From contig JANWZO010000011.1 of NCBI GenBank assembly GCA_025054615.1, positions 1 to 64,000 of the forward strand: a stretch of DNA of 64,000 nt, in the 5' to 3' direction. The translations under genes were made by a program, and so were the position numbers. The notes below the pieces were generated by a model that had not been told where the DNA came from, did not search any database, and worked only from the letters and a program-made list of their open reading frames with translations. Below are positions 1 through 8,844 of the stretch, piece by piece (position 1 is the stretch's first letter; the number at the start of each line of letters is the position of its first letter). Source of the stretch: Kiritimatiellia bacterium. Lineage in GTDB: Bacteria > Verrucomicrobiota > Kiritimatiellia > CAIVKH01.

Positions 1-1109
1 GGGACCCGAAAGAGAAACCAGCCTGCAAAAACCCAGCCCAGCGTCAGCGCGCGGCCGGCCAACCTTGGGAAACGACGTTCCAGCACAAGCCCCAGCCCGT
101 GCCATCCGCCCCACAGCACGAAGTGCCAGGCGGCGCCGTGCCAGAGTCCGCCGAGCAGCATGGTCGTCATCAGGTTCCGAAGCGTTCTCGCGGCGGACCC
201 GCGGCTGCCGCCGAGCGGAATGTAGAGGTAGTCGCGAAGCCATGTGGAAAGACTAATGTGCCAGCGCCTCCAAAACTCGCGCAGGGTCGCTGCGGTGTAG
301 GGTCGGTCAAAATTGACCGTCAGTTCGAAGCCGAGCGCGCGAGCCAGCCCGCGGGCGATATCCGAATAGCCTGAAAAATCCGCGTAAATCTGGAATCCAA
401 ACGCGATCGTAGCGGCGGCCGTCAATGCAAGCGGCGCGCGCTCGAGCGCGAAGGCGGCATCCACGAAGGGCGCCAGCGAATCGGCGATCACCGTTTTTTT
501 GAATAGGCCCCACACGATCAGGTCGGCGCCTCGCAGCAGCGTATCGGCGCGGATGGTCCGCACGGTGAGAAACTGGGGCAGCAGCGAGCGCGCGCGCTCG
601 ATGGGTCCGGCGACCAGTTGCGGGAAGAAGGCGACGTAGGCCGCGAACGCCAGCAGGTCGCGCGTCGGCTCGATGCGCCCCGCGTACACATCGAGCGTGT
701 AGCTCAGGGTCTGAAACGTGTAGAACGATATGCCGACCGGCAGGATCACATCGAGGGTGAATGGCGCGGCGGGCAGGCCGATCGCTTCAAGCAGCGCGGC
801 GGCGTTGTCGCGGAAGAAATTCCAGTACTTGAAGAAGCCCAACACGCCCAGATTGCCCACCAGACTGGCCCACAGCCACGCCCGTCGCGCCCGCGGCGAT
901 TTCGCACGGCCGATGCCCAGTCCCGCCATGTAATCCAATGCGGTCGAAAAAACGATCAGTCCGAGAAACCGCCAATCCCAGCCGGCATAAAAGACGTAGC
1001 TGCCCGCGAGCACGATTGCGTTCCGAAGCCGAATCGAGCGCCGCCCGATGTAATACGCCGCGCAGAACGCCGCGAAAAAAATCCAGAAGGTTGGGCGGTG
1101 AAACAACAT
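1..1109 (-). CDS. MBOAT family O-acyltransferase (AlgI/DltB-like), 3' end cut by window edge
   Basis: The reverse strand is open from an ATG at 1109 to the window edge (about 369 codons, no stop reached). The protein starts [15 protein letters not shown] and is a string of hydrophobic segments. It carries the hallmark MBOAT region: an [20 protein letters not shown] stretch, then [17 protein letters not shown] holding the catalytic histidine. The family transfers acyl groups, usually acetyl, to extracytoplasmic polysaccharides such as alginate; AlgI relatives work with an SGNH/AlgJ-type partner, which would lie off the left edge. A full-length member has about 460-520 residues, so roughly the last quarter is missing here. 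The start lies only a few bases from the divergent pseudopilin gene. The acceptor polymer cannot be read from sequence. Confidence 0.9.
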   Translation of the reverse strand, partial: MLFHRPTFWIFFAAFCAAYYIGRRSIRLRNAIVLAGSYVFYAGWDWRFLGLIVFSTALDYMAGLGIGRAKSPRARRAWLWASLVGNLGVLGFFKYWNFFRDNAAALLEAIGLPAAPFTLDVILPVGISFYTFQTLSYTLDVYAGRIEPTRDLLAFAAYVAFFPQLVAGPIERARSLLPQFLTVRTIRADTLLRGADLIVWGLFKKTVIADSLAPFVDAAFALERAPLALTAAATIAFGFQIYADFSGYSDIARGLARALGFELTVNFDRPYTAATLREFWRRWHISLSTWLRDYLYIPLGGSRGSAARTLRNLMTTMLLGGLWHGAAWHFVLWGGWHGLGLVLERRFPRLAGRALTLGWVFAGWFLFRV

Positions 1110-1116
1110 CTGCCAC

Positions 1117-1851
1117 GTGTATGATAGATTTGTGAATGCTACCAGTGCGCCCGGGCCGGGCAAGATCGGCGATGCTTCCCGGTCGCAAATCTGCGCGAAT
1201 GGAAGCCCCCGTGGCTTCACGCTGATTGAACTGCTTGTGGTGGTGGCGATCCTGGCCGTGCTTGCCGCCCTGCTCCAGCCGGCGGTGCGGAACGGACTCA
1301 ATCGCGGGCGCGCGGCGGGCTGTCTGAACAACATCCGGCAAAGCATGTCCGGGCTTCAGCGTTCCGCGTTCGACCGGGACCTGATCTACCTGTTCGGCTA
1401 TGCCGACGGGCGCGACCGTTCCTGGGCTTCCGAGATCGTGAACGGCTATCTCAACGGCGCGACCAATGTCGTGCTGTGTCCGTACTACGCCCCCCGCCGT
1501 TTTGATCCCTCGTTCCGCTGGCTGACGACCTTCGGCATCCGCGAGGATCCGCCGGCGTCGTATGTCCGGCCTGGCCCGGACAACACCTTCTGGCTGCGCC
1601 CGGACGCGGTGGAGCGGCCCTCCGATTTCCTGATCCTCGCCGACACCACCAGCCGGGGGCGCAACGGGATTCGCGCGCGCCAGTACAAGGGGTTTAATGT
1701 TGCCGTGCCTGGAGAGGTACATGCGCGGCACGGCGGCGCCGCGAACGGCGGTTTTCTCGACGGGCACGCGGAGACGATGCCGCGCCCGCGAATCGAGGCG
1801 CTGGGGATTGAGGCGCTGTATGACGAGGACCAGACGCCGGGCTATTTTTAG
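1117..1851 (+). CDS. Pseudopilin-like prepilin protein with H-X9-DG motif
   Basis: A protein of up to 244 residues. After a leader it has the type IV prepilin signature [10 protein letters not shown], with the peptidase site after the first Gly and Glu at +5, and a single hydrophobic helix. Near the C-terminus, [12 protein letters not shown] fits exactly the H-X9-DG motif of the 'prepilin-type processing-associated' family, which is expanded in planctomycete and verrucomicrobial genomes. The likely role is a minor pseudopilin of a type II secretion-like system in the inner membrane or periplasm. The start is uncertain: GTG at 1117 gives a leader of about 33 residues, and another GTG lies at 1132. 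The 3' end overlaps the next lipoprotein gene by 32 bp, suggesting translational coupling. No secretion ATPase is nearby, so it appears to be an orphan pilin gene. Confidence 0.85.
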   Translation: MYDRFVNATSAPGPGKIGDASRSQICANGSPRGFTLIELLVVVAILAVLAALLQPAVRNGLNRGRAAGCLNNIRQSMSGLQRSAFDRDLIYLFGYADGRDRSWASEIVNGYLNGATNVVLCPYYAPRRFDPSFRWLTTFGIREDPPASYVRPGPDNTFWLRPDAVERPSDFLILADTTSRGRNGIRARQYKGFNVAVPGEVHARHGGAANGGFLDGHAETMPRPRIEALGIEALYDEDQTPGYF

Positions 1852-2482
1852 CGTATTGCTTGCGCTGGTGGCGTGCGTCGGCTGCGGTCGGTCGCCTGAG
1901 CGGCGGGACCTCGAAGGTCGTGAGGCGGCCGCAGCTCATTTGGCCCGCGCGCTTCCACCCGAATTGTCGCGCGGACCGCTCCTTGTGATCGCCAATCCAT
2001 TCACCCAGAAGCCCGGCGCGCCGCCCGATGTGCACCGTTACCACGAGAGCGTGCTCCGCGGACTGTCCGAAGGGCTGGGTCGGGAGATCCGCAGCGCTGA
2101 GATTGTGTTCCCCGCGCTGAAGGAGGGCGCGTGGGAGCGCCCCGAGTCGTTTCTATCCGGCCGTTCGCTTCGAACGCCGCTCTCGTCGTTGATGCGGCCG
2201 GATGCCTTCGACCGGCTCGCCGCGGAACAACCCGACGCGAAGGTGTTCATCAGTATTGTCGGGGTTCCCGAAGGCATTGAGCGGACCGCCTTTTGGACGA
2301 ACGCGCGTGCGCCGGCGCTTGCGCTGTACCTGCCGGACTTTCGCGCCGTGCCGGACGCGCGAGCCTGGCGCGCAGCCTTCGAGCGCGGACGGATCGTCGC
2401 CGCCGTGGTGGAGCAGGCCGGCTACCCGTCCGGGCGTGTCATCCGAAGCGCTGCTGACCTTCCGTTTCCTGCAACCCCCTGA
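1820..2482 (+). CDS. Hypothetical lipoprotein, coupled to the pseudopilin gene
   Basis: I chose the ATG at 1820 because it gives a clean lipoprotein signal: a positive MTRTRRR start, a hydrophobic core and a Cys at residue 19 in LVAC (a second Cys follows at VGC). The mature protein of about 200 residues is soluble and of mixed alpha/beta character, with no domain I recognise. A stretch [19 protein letters not shown] may resemble a periplasmic sugar- or nucleotide-binding fold, but this is not a firm match. Its start lies inside the end of the pseudopilin gene, so the two are probably co-expressed. Downstream lies the convergent gcvP gene, separated by the AT-rich palindrome cluster. Confidence 0.7.
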   Translation: MTRTRRRAIFSVLLALVACVGCGRSPERRDLEGREAAAAHLARALPPELSRGPLLVIANPFTQKPGAPPDVHRYHESVLRGLSEGLGREIRSAEIVFPALKEGAWERPESFLSGRSLRTPLSSLMRPDAFDRLAAEQPDAKVFISIVGVPEGIERTAFWTNARAPALALYLPDFRAVPDARAWRAAFERGRIVAAVVEQAGYPSGRVIRSAADLPFPATP

Positions 2483-2550
2483 CCCGTCACCGGCTCCGGC
2501 CCGCGTCCGGTGAACCGAGCCGGGGCTGGACCCGATCGGCGCGCGGCGTT

Positions 2551-2629
2551 TTTCCATGCTATGGAAATTTTTCAAAAATTTTTTCCATGCCATGGAAAAA
2601 GTTCGAAAAATTTGTCCATGCCATGGAAA
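2551..2629. repeat. Palindrome cluster A: three TTTCCA-N5-TGGAAA units at 31 bp pitch
   Basis: Three inverted repeats of the form TTTCCA-N5-TGGAAA have centres at 2559, 2590 and 2621, exactly 31 bp apart. The central five bases are TGCTA, TGCCA and TGCCA; the third unit has TGTCCA as left arm. The 14-nt linkers are AT-rich with a conserved AAAAATT end. The cluster lies between the convergent ends of the lipoprotein gene (2482) and gcvP (2694). The same design recurs at 35440-35487 and 59232-59404. The translated frames have low-complexity Trp/Met/Lys-rich sequence and are not genes. Confidence 0.9.
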
Positions 2630-2693
2630 ATTTGTCGAATCGGCGACGCGCGTTGGGCGGCGGTCCGTCTGCAGAAACGGCGCGGCAAACCGT

Positions 2694-5585
2694 TTATCGG
2701 CTGGCGGGTTCCTGGGGCTGGTAGGATTCCGGCAGTGGGCAGGAGCAGACGAGGTGCCGGTCACCGTACGGATTATCCACGCGGGAGACGGAGGGCCAGA
2801 ATTTGCGTTGGCGGAGGCTCGGCAGCGGATAGGCCGCCTGCTCGCGGGTATAGGCATGAGGCCAATGGTCGGCCGAGACCGCGGCGGCGGTGTGGGGAGC
2901 GTTTTTGAGAGGGTTGTCGGCGCGGTCCAGGGCGCCATCGATGACGGCTTGGATTTCGTTGCGAATGGAGATCATCGCATCGCAGAAGCGGTCGAGCTCG
3001 GATTTCGGTTCGCTCTCGGTGGGTTCGACCATGAGGGTGCCGGGCACCGGCCAGGAGACGGTGGGGGCGTGAAAGCCGTAGTCCATGAGCCGCTTGGCGA
3101 CGTCGGTTTCGTCGATGCCGCTGCGCTCCTTGAGCGGGCGGATGTCGAAGATGAGTTCATGGGCGACGCGGCCGCGGCTGCCGACATAATGCACGTCGTA
3201 AAACGGCTCGAGGCGGGCTTTGATGTAGTTGGCATTGAGAATGGCCATTCGGGAGGCTTCGGTCATACCGGATCCTCCGAGGAGGCGGATGTAGCCGTAC
3301 GAGATGAGCAGGATGCTGGCGCTGCCCCAGGGCGCGGCGGAGACGGCGGGGATGCCGCGCGGGCCGCCGACGTCGGCGAAGGGGTGGCGCGGAAGGAACG
3401 GCGCGAGGTGTTCGGCGACGGCGATGGGGCCCATGCCGGGACCGCCGCCGCCGTGCGGGATGGCGAAGGTCTTGTGCAGGTTCATGTGGCAGACATCTGC
3501 GCCGACAAGTGCAGGCGAGGTGAGGCCGACCATGGCGTTGAGGTTGGCGCCGTCGAGATAGACCTGGCCGCCGTGCCGGTGGATGAGGTCGCAAATCTCC
3601 CGGACGTTGTCGTCGAACACGCCGTAGGTGGAGGGATAGGTGATCATCAGCGCGGCGAGCCGGTCGGCATATCGGGCCGCCTTCTCGGAGAGGTCGGCGA
3701 AGTCGATATGACCGGACTTGTCGCAGGCGACCACGACGACCTCCATGCCCGCCATCGCGGCGGAAGCGGGGTTGGTGCCGTGAGCGGAGGCGGGGATGAG
3801 GACGACGTTGCGGTTGCCCTGCCCGCGGGCGCGGTGGTAGGCGCGGATCACGAGCAGACCGGCGTATTCGCCCTGAGATCCGGCGTTGGGTTGGAGAGAG
3901 ACGGCGGGGAAGCCGGTGATTTCGCAGAGTGCGGCCTCGAGTTCGCGGAAGATCTGGGCGTAGCCCTTCGCCTGGTCCGCGGGCGCGAAGGGATGCAGGG
4001 CAGCGAATTCGGGCCAGGTGATCGGCAGCATTTCCGCGGCGGCGTTGAGCTTCATCGTGCAGGAGCCGAGCGGGATCATCGACTGGTCGAGGCCGAGGTC
4101 TTTCTGCTCGAGTGATTTGATGTAGCGCATGATCGCGGTTTCCGACCGGTGGACGTGGAACACCGGATGCGTCAGGAATTCACTCGAGCGGATGAGGTCA
4201 TCGTGGAATTCGAGATCGTCGCCCGGGTCGAGCGCCTCGAGTGAGGGGGGCGTTTTGCCTGCGGCTTCCGCCAGTACGCGGACGATGTCTGCCAGGTCTC
4301 GCGCGGTGGTCGTTTCGTCGAGCGCGAGCCGGATGCCGCGGGGACGGCGGCCGAAGTTCATGCGCTGTTGTTTTGCGAGGGCGTGGATGCGCTCGGGATC
4401 GACGCCGGCTGGAGCGGCGAGCGAGAGGGTGTCGAAAAAATACGGGTTTTGGAGGACGTAGCCGAGCTGTTCGGCCGCGCGGCGAAGTATTCGGGCCTGG
4501 CGGTGGACCCGCTGGGCGATGGCGCGGAGTCCGTCGGGCCCGTGATAGACGGCATAGAAGCCGGCGATGTTGGCCAAAAGCGCCTGAGCGGTGCAGATAT
4601 TGGATTTGGCCTTCTCGCGGCGAATGTGCTGTTCGCGGGTCTGGAGCGCCATGCGATAGGCGGGCCGGCCGTCGGCATCGACGGACACGCCGATGATGCG
4701 GCCGGGCATTTCGCGGACGAACTCGCGGCGCGCGGCGAAAAACGCCGCGTGGGGCCCGCCGTAGCCCATCGGCACGCCAAAGCGCTGGGCGCTGCCAAAC
4801 GCGATGTCTGCGCCGAGTTCGCCGGGCGGCGTCAGCAGCGTGAGGGCGAGCAGATCGGTTGCCACAGCGACCAGCGCGCCGGCCTCGTGTGCGCGTTGAA
4901 TGAAGGAGCGGAGGTCGCTGACGAGGCCGTCGGCGTCAGGGGATTGGACGATGGCGCCGAAGACAGGTTCGGAGAAGTCAAACTCGCGGAAGGAGCCGAT
5001 GAGGAGACGGATTCCCAGCGGCTCAGCGCGTCCGCGAAGGACCTCAATCGTTTGGGGAAAGAGCGTGTCGGAGACGAAGAGCGCGTCGGGCGCGGCCTCC
5101 CGCCCGCGGCGGTCCTGCAGGCGGCGCATCATGGCCATCGCCTCGGCGGCGGCCGTTGCTTCATCCAGAAGCGACGCATTGGCGATCTCGAGGCCCGTGA
5201 GGTCTGCGACCATCGTCTGGAAATTGATCAGCGCCTCGAGCCGGCCCTGCGAAATTTCGGCCTGATAGGGCGTATACGGCGTGTACCAGCTCGGGTTCTC
5301 AAGGACGCAGCGCTGGATGACCGGAGGCGTCACGGTGCCGTAATAACCGAGGCCGATGTACGAGCGGAAAATCTGGTTTTGGGCGGCAATTTCGCGAAGG
5401 CGGGCGAGGTAGGCGGCTTCGGATTCGCCTTCCGGCAGGTCGAGCGGACGTGTACGGCGGATCGCGGCCGGAATGGTTTCATCGAGCAACTGGTCGACGG
5501 ACGCCACCCCGATGGTGGCAAGCATGTCCGAAAGGTCGGCCGGCTGAGGGCCGATGTGGCGGCGAACAAAAGGCAGTTCCGACAT
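2694..5585 (-). CDS. gcvP: Glycine dehydrogenase (decarboxylating), glycine cleavage P-protein
   Basis: 963 residues, the normal length of the single-chain (fused alpha-beta) P-protein. It decarboxylates glycine with pyridoxal phosphate and passes the aminomethyl group to the lipoyl arm of GcvH. The N-terminus FVRRHIGPQ matches the family start. The PLP lysine lies near residue 704 in [18 protein letters not shown], followed by the Gly-rich loop. The domain order (N-terminal inactive half, then C-terminal catalytic half) is complete. No gcvT, gcvH or lpd is adjacent, so the other subunits must be encoded elsewhere. A TTGTAA-N16-TATAGT promoter lies just upstream. Confidence 0.97.
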   Translation of the reverse strand: MSELPFVRRHIGPQPADLSDMLATIGVASVDQLLDETIPAAIRRTRPLDLPEGESEAAYLARLREIAAQNQIFRSYIGLGYYGTVTPPVIQRCVLENPSWYTPYTPYQAEISQGRLEALINFQTMVADLTGLEIANASLLDEATAAAEAMAMMRRLQDRRGREAAPDALFVSDTLFPQTIEVLRGRAEPLGIRLLIGSFREFDFSEPVFGAIVQSPDADGLVSDLRSFIQRAHEAGALVAVATDLLALTLLTPPGELGADIAFGSAQRFGVPMGYGGPHAAFFAARREFVREMPGRIIGVSVDADGRPAYRMALQTREQHIRREKAKSNICTAQALLANIAGFYAVYHGPDGLRAIAQRVHRQARILRRAAEQLGYVLQNPYFFDTLSLAAPAGVDPERIHALAKQQRMNFGRRPRGIRLALDETTTARDLADIVRVLAEAAGKTPPSLEALDPGDDLEFHDDLIRSSEFLTHPVFHVHRSETAIMRYIKSLEQKDLGLDQSMIPLGSCTMKLNAAAEMLPITWPEFAALHPFAPADQAKGYAQIFRELEAALCEITGFPAVSLQPNAGSQGEYAGLLVIRAYHRARGQGNRNVVLIPASAHGTNPASAAMAGMEVVVVACDKSGHIDFADLSEKAARYADRLAALMITYPSTYGVFDDNVREICDLIHRHGGQVYLDGANLNAMVGLTSPALVGADVCHMNLHKTFAIPHGGGGPGMGPIAVAEHLAPFLPRHPFADVGGPRGIPAVSAAPWGSASILLISYGYIRLLGGSGMTEASRMAILNANYIKARLEPFYDVHYVGSRGRVAHELIFDIRPLKERSGIDETDVAKRLMDYGFHAPTVSWPVPGTLMVEPTESEPKSELDRFCDAMISIRNEIQAVIDGALDRADNPLKNAPHTAAAVSADHWPHAYTREQAAYPLPSLRQRKFWPSVSRVDNPYGDRHLVCSCPLPESYQPQEPASR

Positions 5586-5607
5586 GATGTATTCCTAGTC
5601 GAGTTGG

Positions 5608-5635
5608 ACTATATCGCAAGAATGTACGCTTACAA
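5608..5635 (-). promoter_or_regulatory. Predicted sigma70 promoter of gcvP
   Basis: On the reverse strand TTGTAA (5635-5630) is followed after 16 nt by TATAGT (5613-5608). The predicted transcript start near 5601 leaves a leader of about 16 nt before the gcvP ATG, too short to hold a glycine riboswitch. Confidence 0.5.
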
Positions 5636-5809
5636 GTCGGCGGGGTTCACGCCCTGTGTTCGGTTCCTAGGGTGGATCCGTCTATGGACTGGAAAATTTC
5701 CGAGCGGTTGCGCATGATTTCGCATTGCGATTAGCACGGGTGCCCGCGGGCTGGTGACGGAGCCGGTCAGGTGGCGGGCGAGCAGCAGCGCAACACGAAG
5801 GAGCGTGAG

Positions 5810-6679
5810 ATGATGAGACGAGCTGGGTTGAGTACATGGGTGGCCTCCTTGTTGGCGGCCGGGTCGTGGGCGCAGGAACCTTATCCGTTTTGTCAGATCC
5901 TGGACGGCACGGAACTGCCTGCGTGGCAGGCGGCTATTGATTACACGGCGAGCGCCCGCGTGCAGGCGGATGTGGGAGACGATATTTCGATATGGCGCTT
6001 TCTCGGCGGGGGCGGTCTCTACTATTGGCGGACTCAGGCCGGAGATGTGGACCTGTCCGGATTATATGACCTTTGGGCATGGGAGGGCGATGGCGGCATT
6101 GACCTGCCGGACCTCACAGCGGCTTTGCGGTTGAAGGCTGATTACACCTATCGCACGTGGGCGGGCAGCGCGGTGCGCGTCGGGTTCAAGCCGGGGTTTT
6201 ACACCACGCTCGAAGACGTGTCGTTCGAGTCCTTGTATTTCCCCTTTGAGGTGCTCGGTATTCAGACCTTCAACCCGCAAATCTCGGGCGTGATCGGCGT
6301 GGCGATCTATCCGGGGTTTGACCGCGTTTTCGATCCTCGATTTGGCGTTCGGGTGGCACCGGTTCCAGAGGTGCGCGTCGACCTTATGTATCCCGAGTCG
6401 CGCGTGGTTTACCGGCCGGCGGAATGGGAAGTGTTCGGCGGTGTTCGGCATGAGGCGGTGAACGAGTTTCGGCTGGAGGACGGTGACCCGCGGGAACTGA
6501 TCGGGTTTCGCGAGACGCGCGCGTATGTGGGCGGAGCGTGGCCGGCGACCGAGGTTCTGCGGATTCAGGTTGATGTCGGCCTCGCCTTCAACCGTGAGGT
6601 AGACTTTGAGAGCGAGGCGCCCGCGCGCGACGTCGAGGACGCCTGGTTCGTGCGAATCGGCGTTGGAGGGGCGCTGTAG
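5810..6679 (+). CDS. Predicted outer-membrane beta-barrel protein
   Basis: AAGGAG at 5798-5803 sits 6 nt before the ATG at 5810, deciding the start. The product has about 289 residues with a Sec signal peptide (MMRRAGLSTWVASLLAAGSWA, cut after SWA). The mature part consists of alternating amphipathic strands rich in Tyr/Trp/Gly and typical of a barrel, ending in VRIGVGGAL with alternate hydrophobic residues. No specific family is recognised; a general outer-membrane structural or porin-like role is inferred. The metallophosphoesterase gene follows after 27 bp and may be co-transcribed. Confidence 0.7.
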   Translation: MMRRAGLSTWVASLLAAGSWAQEPYPFCQILDGTELPAWQAAIDYTASARVQADVGDDISIWRFLGGGGLYYWRTQAGDVDLSGLYDLWAWEGDGGIDLPDLTAALRLKADYTYRTWAGSAVRVGFKPGFYTTLEDVSFESLYFPFEVLGIQTFNPQISGVIGVAIYPGFDRVFDPRFGVRVAPVPEVRVDLMYPESRVVYRPAEWEVFGGVRHEAVNEFRLEDGDPRELIGFRETRAYVGGAWPATEVLRIQVDVGLAFNREVDFESEAPARDVEDAWFVRIGVGGAL

Positions 6680-6706
6680 AGGGCGGCAGTAAGGGGGGGT
6701 GGCGCT

Positions 6707-7729
6707 GTGAGGCTCGCGGTCCTATCCGATATTCATCTGGTCGGACCGGCGGAGCTTGCGCTCGCCGAGGACGGATACGGTCGGATAAGGCGGCATCCGG
6801 ACCCCATCGAGCGGTTCTGGCGACAAGGGCTCTACCATGTGCGTCGGCGCTTTTGGAATGGGCATCTGCGTTGGCGCCACACGGCCTTTCTGCGCGCGAT
6901 GGACGAGGTCGCCGCGCGACAGCCCGACTGGGTGATTGTGAACGGCGATTATGGGGGCGACCTCGGTGGCGTCGGCTTGAGCCATCGCGCGACCTTGGAT
7001 AGCGCGCGGTTGGTTGTGGAGCAGTTGCGGCACCGGTTCCCCGGAAAATGCCGATTTGTGTTCGGCGACCACGACATTGGAAAATACAGCACGACGTTAC
7101 GGGAGGGGGGCATTCGACTGGCCAGCTTGGAGGCGGGCGAGCGGGACCTGCGAATTCCGTCGTTCTGGCACGACAAGGCGCCCGGTGGCTTTCACCTGAT
7201 CGGCATCAACTCCTCGCTGCTGACTCTTGATTTCTTCTTGCCGGAGGCGCTCGAGGAAGAGGTACCCGAATGGCACAGGCGGCGGGCCGAGCACCTGCGC
7301 GAGGTGGCCGAAAGCTTTGAATCTCTTCCGAGAGAGGCGAGGGTGATCTTGTTTTGCCACGATCCGAGCGCGCTGGCAGTGCTCGCCGGATTGCCGGTGA
7401 TCCAGCGGCGGCTGACCCAGATTGAGATGACGGTGGTCGGGCATTTACACAGTCCGACGCTGTTGCGGGTTGCCCGTTATGCGGCGCGTTTGAGCGGGCT
7501 TCGGCCGAGGTATCCGGTGGCGCGAATCGTCGCCAAAGGCCTGGAGGGGGCACGCTCGTGGGCGCAATTCAAGCCGGTGGTCTGCCCTTCCACGTTCGGG
7601 ACCGGCCACCACGTGGCCGGTGGGCTGCTATGGATTGAGCCGAATGATGAGGGGCGCCTTGTCGCCCAGCGCGTGCGCGTGCACCGGCGCCATTATTCGA
7701 GACACAAGGCGTCGAAGGGGAGAGCGTGA
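6707..7729 (+). CDS. Metallophosphoesterase (calcineurin-like)
   Basis: 340 residues starting at a GTG. The ordered two-metal motifs of the calcineurin-like superfamily are visible: D-x-H in LSDIH near residue 8, a GD in VNGDY near 82, a GDHD in the place of the usual GNHD near 122, FCHDPS in the middle and the C-terminal GHLHS. The fold hydrolyses phosphomono- or diesters. There is no signal peptide, so it is probably cytoplasmic. The Asn-to-Asp change in the G-[N/D]-H-[D/E] motif is tolerated in some subfamilies. The natural substrate is unknown; UDP-diacylglucosamine and cyclic nucleotide hydrolases share this fold. Confidence 0.88.
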   Translation: MRLAVLSDIHLVGPAELALAEDGYGRIRRHPDPIERFWRQGLYHVRRRFWNGHLRWRHTAFLRAMDEVAARQPDWVIVNGDYGGDLGGVGLSHRATLDSARLVVEQLRHRFPGKCRFVFGDHDIGKYSTTLREGGIRLASLEAGERDLRIPSFWHDKAPGGFHLIGINSSLLTLDFFLPEALEEEVPEWHRRRAEHLREVAESFESLPREARVILFCHDPSALAVLAGLPVIQRRLTQIEMTVVGHLHSPTLLRVARYAARLSGLRPRYPVARIVAKGLEGARSWAQFKPVVCPSTFGTGHHVAGGLLWIEPNDEGRLVAQRVRVHRRHYSRHKASKGRA

Positions 7730-7812
7730 CTCGGCTTTTGGGTTGGACGAGGATCATGTCTGCAGTACATTGATTTTGGCGATTGCCGGATCAATTTCGG
7801 AGAGGAGAGCGT

Positions 7813-8157
7813 ATGGTTGCGCCAAAGCAACGTAAGACGGAGCGCACGGTCACGTTTGAGGTAAAGACTGTCCACCCGCTTCCGGTCGGTCAGCAGGTGT
7901 TTATTGCGGGAGATTCCAAAGTGCTCGGAAACTGGCGGCCCGATGGTCTGCCGCTGACGCGGATGGGCGAAAATCTCTGGTCAGGCTATGCGATTCTGCC
8001 GGTTGGCGACACCGTGGAATACAAGATCACGCTGGGCGACTGGGAGAACGAAGCCCTCGATGAGAACGGAGCGGTCCCGGGCAACCATGTCCTGAAACCG
8101 GGCGGCGACATCACCGTGCGGCACGTGGTGACGGCCTGGAAGTCCGGTCGATCCTGA
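7813..8157 (+). CDS. Stand-alone CBM20 starch/glycogen-binding domain protein
   Basis: The SD GGAGAG before ATG 7813 fixes the start. The 114-residue product is almost entirely one CBM20 domain: TVTFEVKTVHPLPVGQQVFI, then the diagnostic GDSKVLGNWRPDGLPLT with the sugar-stacking Trp, then LWSGYAILPVGDTVEYKI with the second aromatic site. There is no signal peptide and no catalytic domain, so it is probably a cytoplasmic glycogen-binding or targeting protein. The gene follows the phosphoesterase after about 80 bp. Two further carbohydrate-binding proteins, at 41236 and 53243, make alpha-glucan handling a theme in the window. Confidence 0.88.
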   Translation: MVAPKQRKTERTVTFEVKTVHPLPVGQQVFIAGDSKVLGNWRPDGLPLTRMGENLWSGYAILPVGDTVEYKITLGDWENEALDENGAVPGNHVLKPGGDITVRHVVTAWKSGRS

Positions 8158-8259
8158 TCGGCGCAGCGGCCACGTGACACGTTTCTCGGCGCGAGGTGGA
8201 GTTTGAACGCGCCGATCCGGTTGAATTTGCGCTGGCTCGCGTGCCGGCGGGGGCGCGGC

Positions 8260-8844
8260 TCAAGAGGCCCGCGGAGTATGGCCGGAGGGAAAATTGCCCG
8301 CTGCGGCCAGCCGCAGGAGGCGATCGAGGATTTCGTTGGCTACTGCTTCTGGCGTTTTGCCGTCCGTGTCGATCTGAATCGGAATGGCGTCGTACAAGGG
8401 CCTGCGTTTTAGAAGAAGTTCCCGGATTCGGCCCAATTTGTCGTCGGTTTGCAGAAGCGGTCGGGAGGTGTCTTGGCCGACGCGTTGGAGGATCATCTCC
8501 GGCGAGGCGCGAAGGGCGACCACCCAACCGCCGGCAGCGAAATCCCGGATGTTGTCGGGGTTGAGGACGATGCCGCCGCCGGGTGCGATAACGAGATTGC
8601 GGCGGCCGGCGAGTTCACGCGTGAGGCAGCGTTCCAGCGCGCGGAAATACGGCTCGCCGGACTCCGCGAAGATTCGCGGGATGGAGCGGCGTTCCCGCTC
8701 CTCGATGACCGCGTCCATGTCGACGAATTCCCGCCCGAGTCTGGCGGCCAGGGCCCGGCCGGTGCTGGTCTTGCCGGTCCCCATAAAACCGACGAGGACA
8801 ATGTTCGCGTCTCCCAATAGGTGATAAGAATTGGCCATATCCAT
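8260..8844 (-). CDS. aroK: Shikimate kinase
   Basis: 194 residues. It phosphorylates the 3-hydroxyl of shikimate with ATP in chorismate synthesis. Walker A is GFMGTGKT near residue 19; the substrate Asp (DMDAVIE) and the GGGIVL loop follow; the lid (TSRPLLQTDDK) and the adenine-binding region are in place. The length is typical. The start codon overlaps the stop of the upstream FHA-domain gene, so aroK is translated as the second gene of that operon. The C-terminal FPSGHTPRAS tail is an extension. Confidence 0.94.
   Translation of the reverse strand: MDMANSYHLLGDANIVLVGFMGTGKTSTGRALAARLGREFVDMDAVIEERERRSIPRIFAESGEPYFRALERCLTRELAGRRNLVIAPGGGIVLNPDNIRDFAAGGWVVALRASPEMILQRVGQDTSRPLLQTDDKLGRIRELLLKRRPLYDAIPIQIDTDGKTPEAVANEILDRLLRLAAAGNFPSGHTPRAS

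Noticed and set aside
787-1767. 326-codon reverse frame across the MBOAT start and the pseudopilin gene
   Set aside because: It overlaps two well-supported genes on other frames, and its sequence resembles nothing known.
2556-5717. Long forward-strand frames opposite gcvP (519 and 449 codons)
   Set aside because: They lie antisense to an unmistakable P-protein, have no family resemblance and are Gly/Ala/Arg/Asp-rich as expected from high-GC shadow frames.
5586-5809. Glycine riboswitch upstream of gcvP
   Set aside because: The predicted leader is only about 16 nt, and no conserved glycine-aptamer core was seen.
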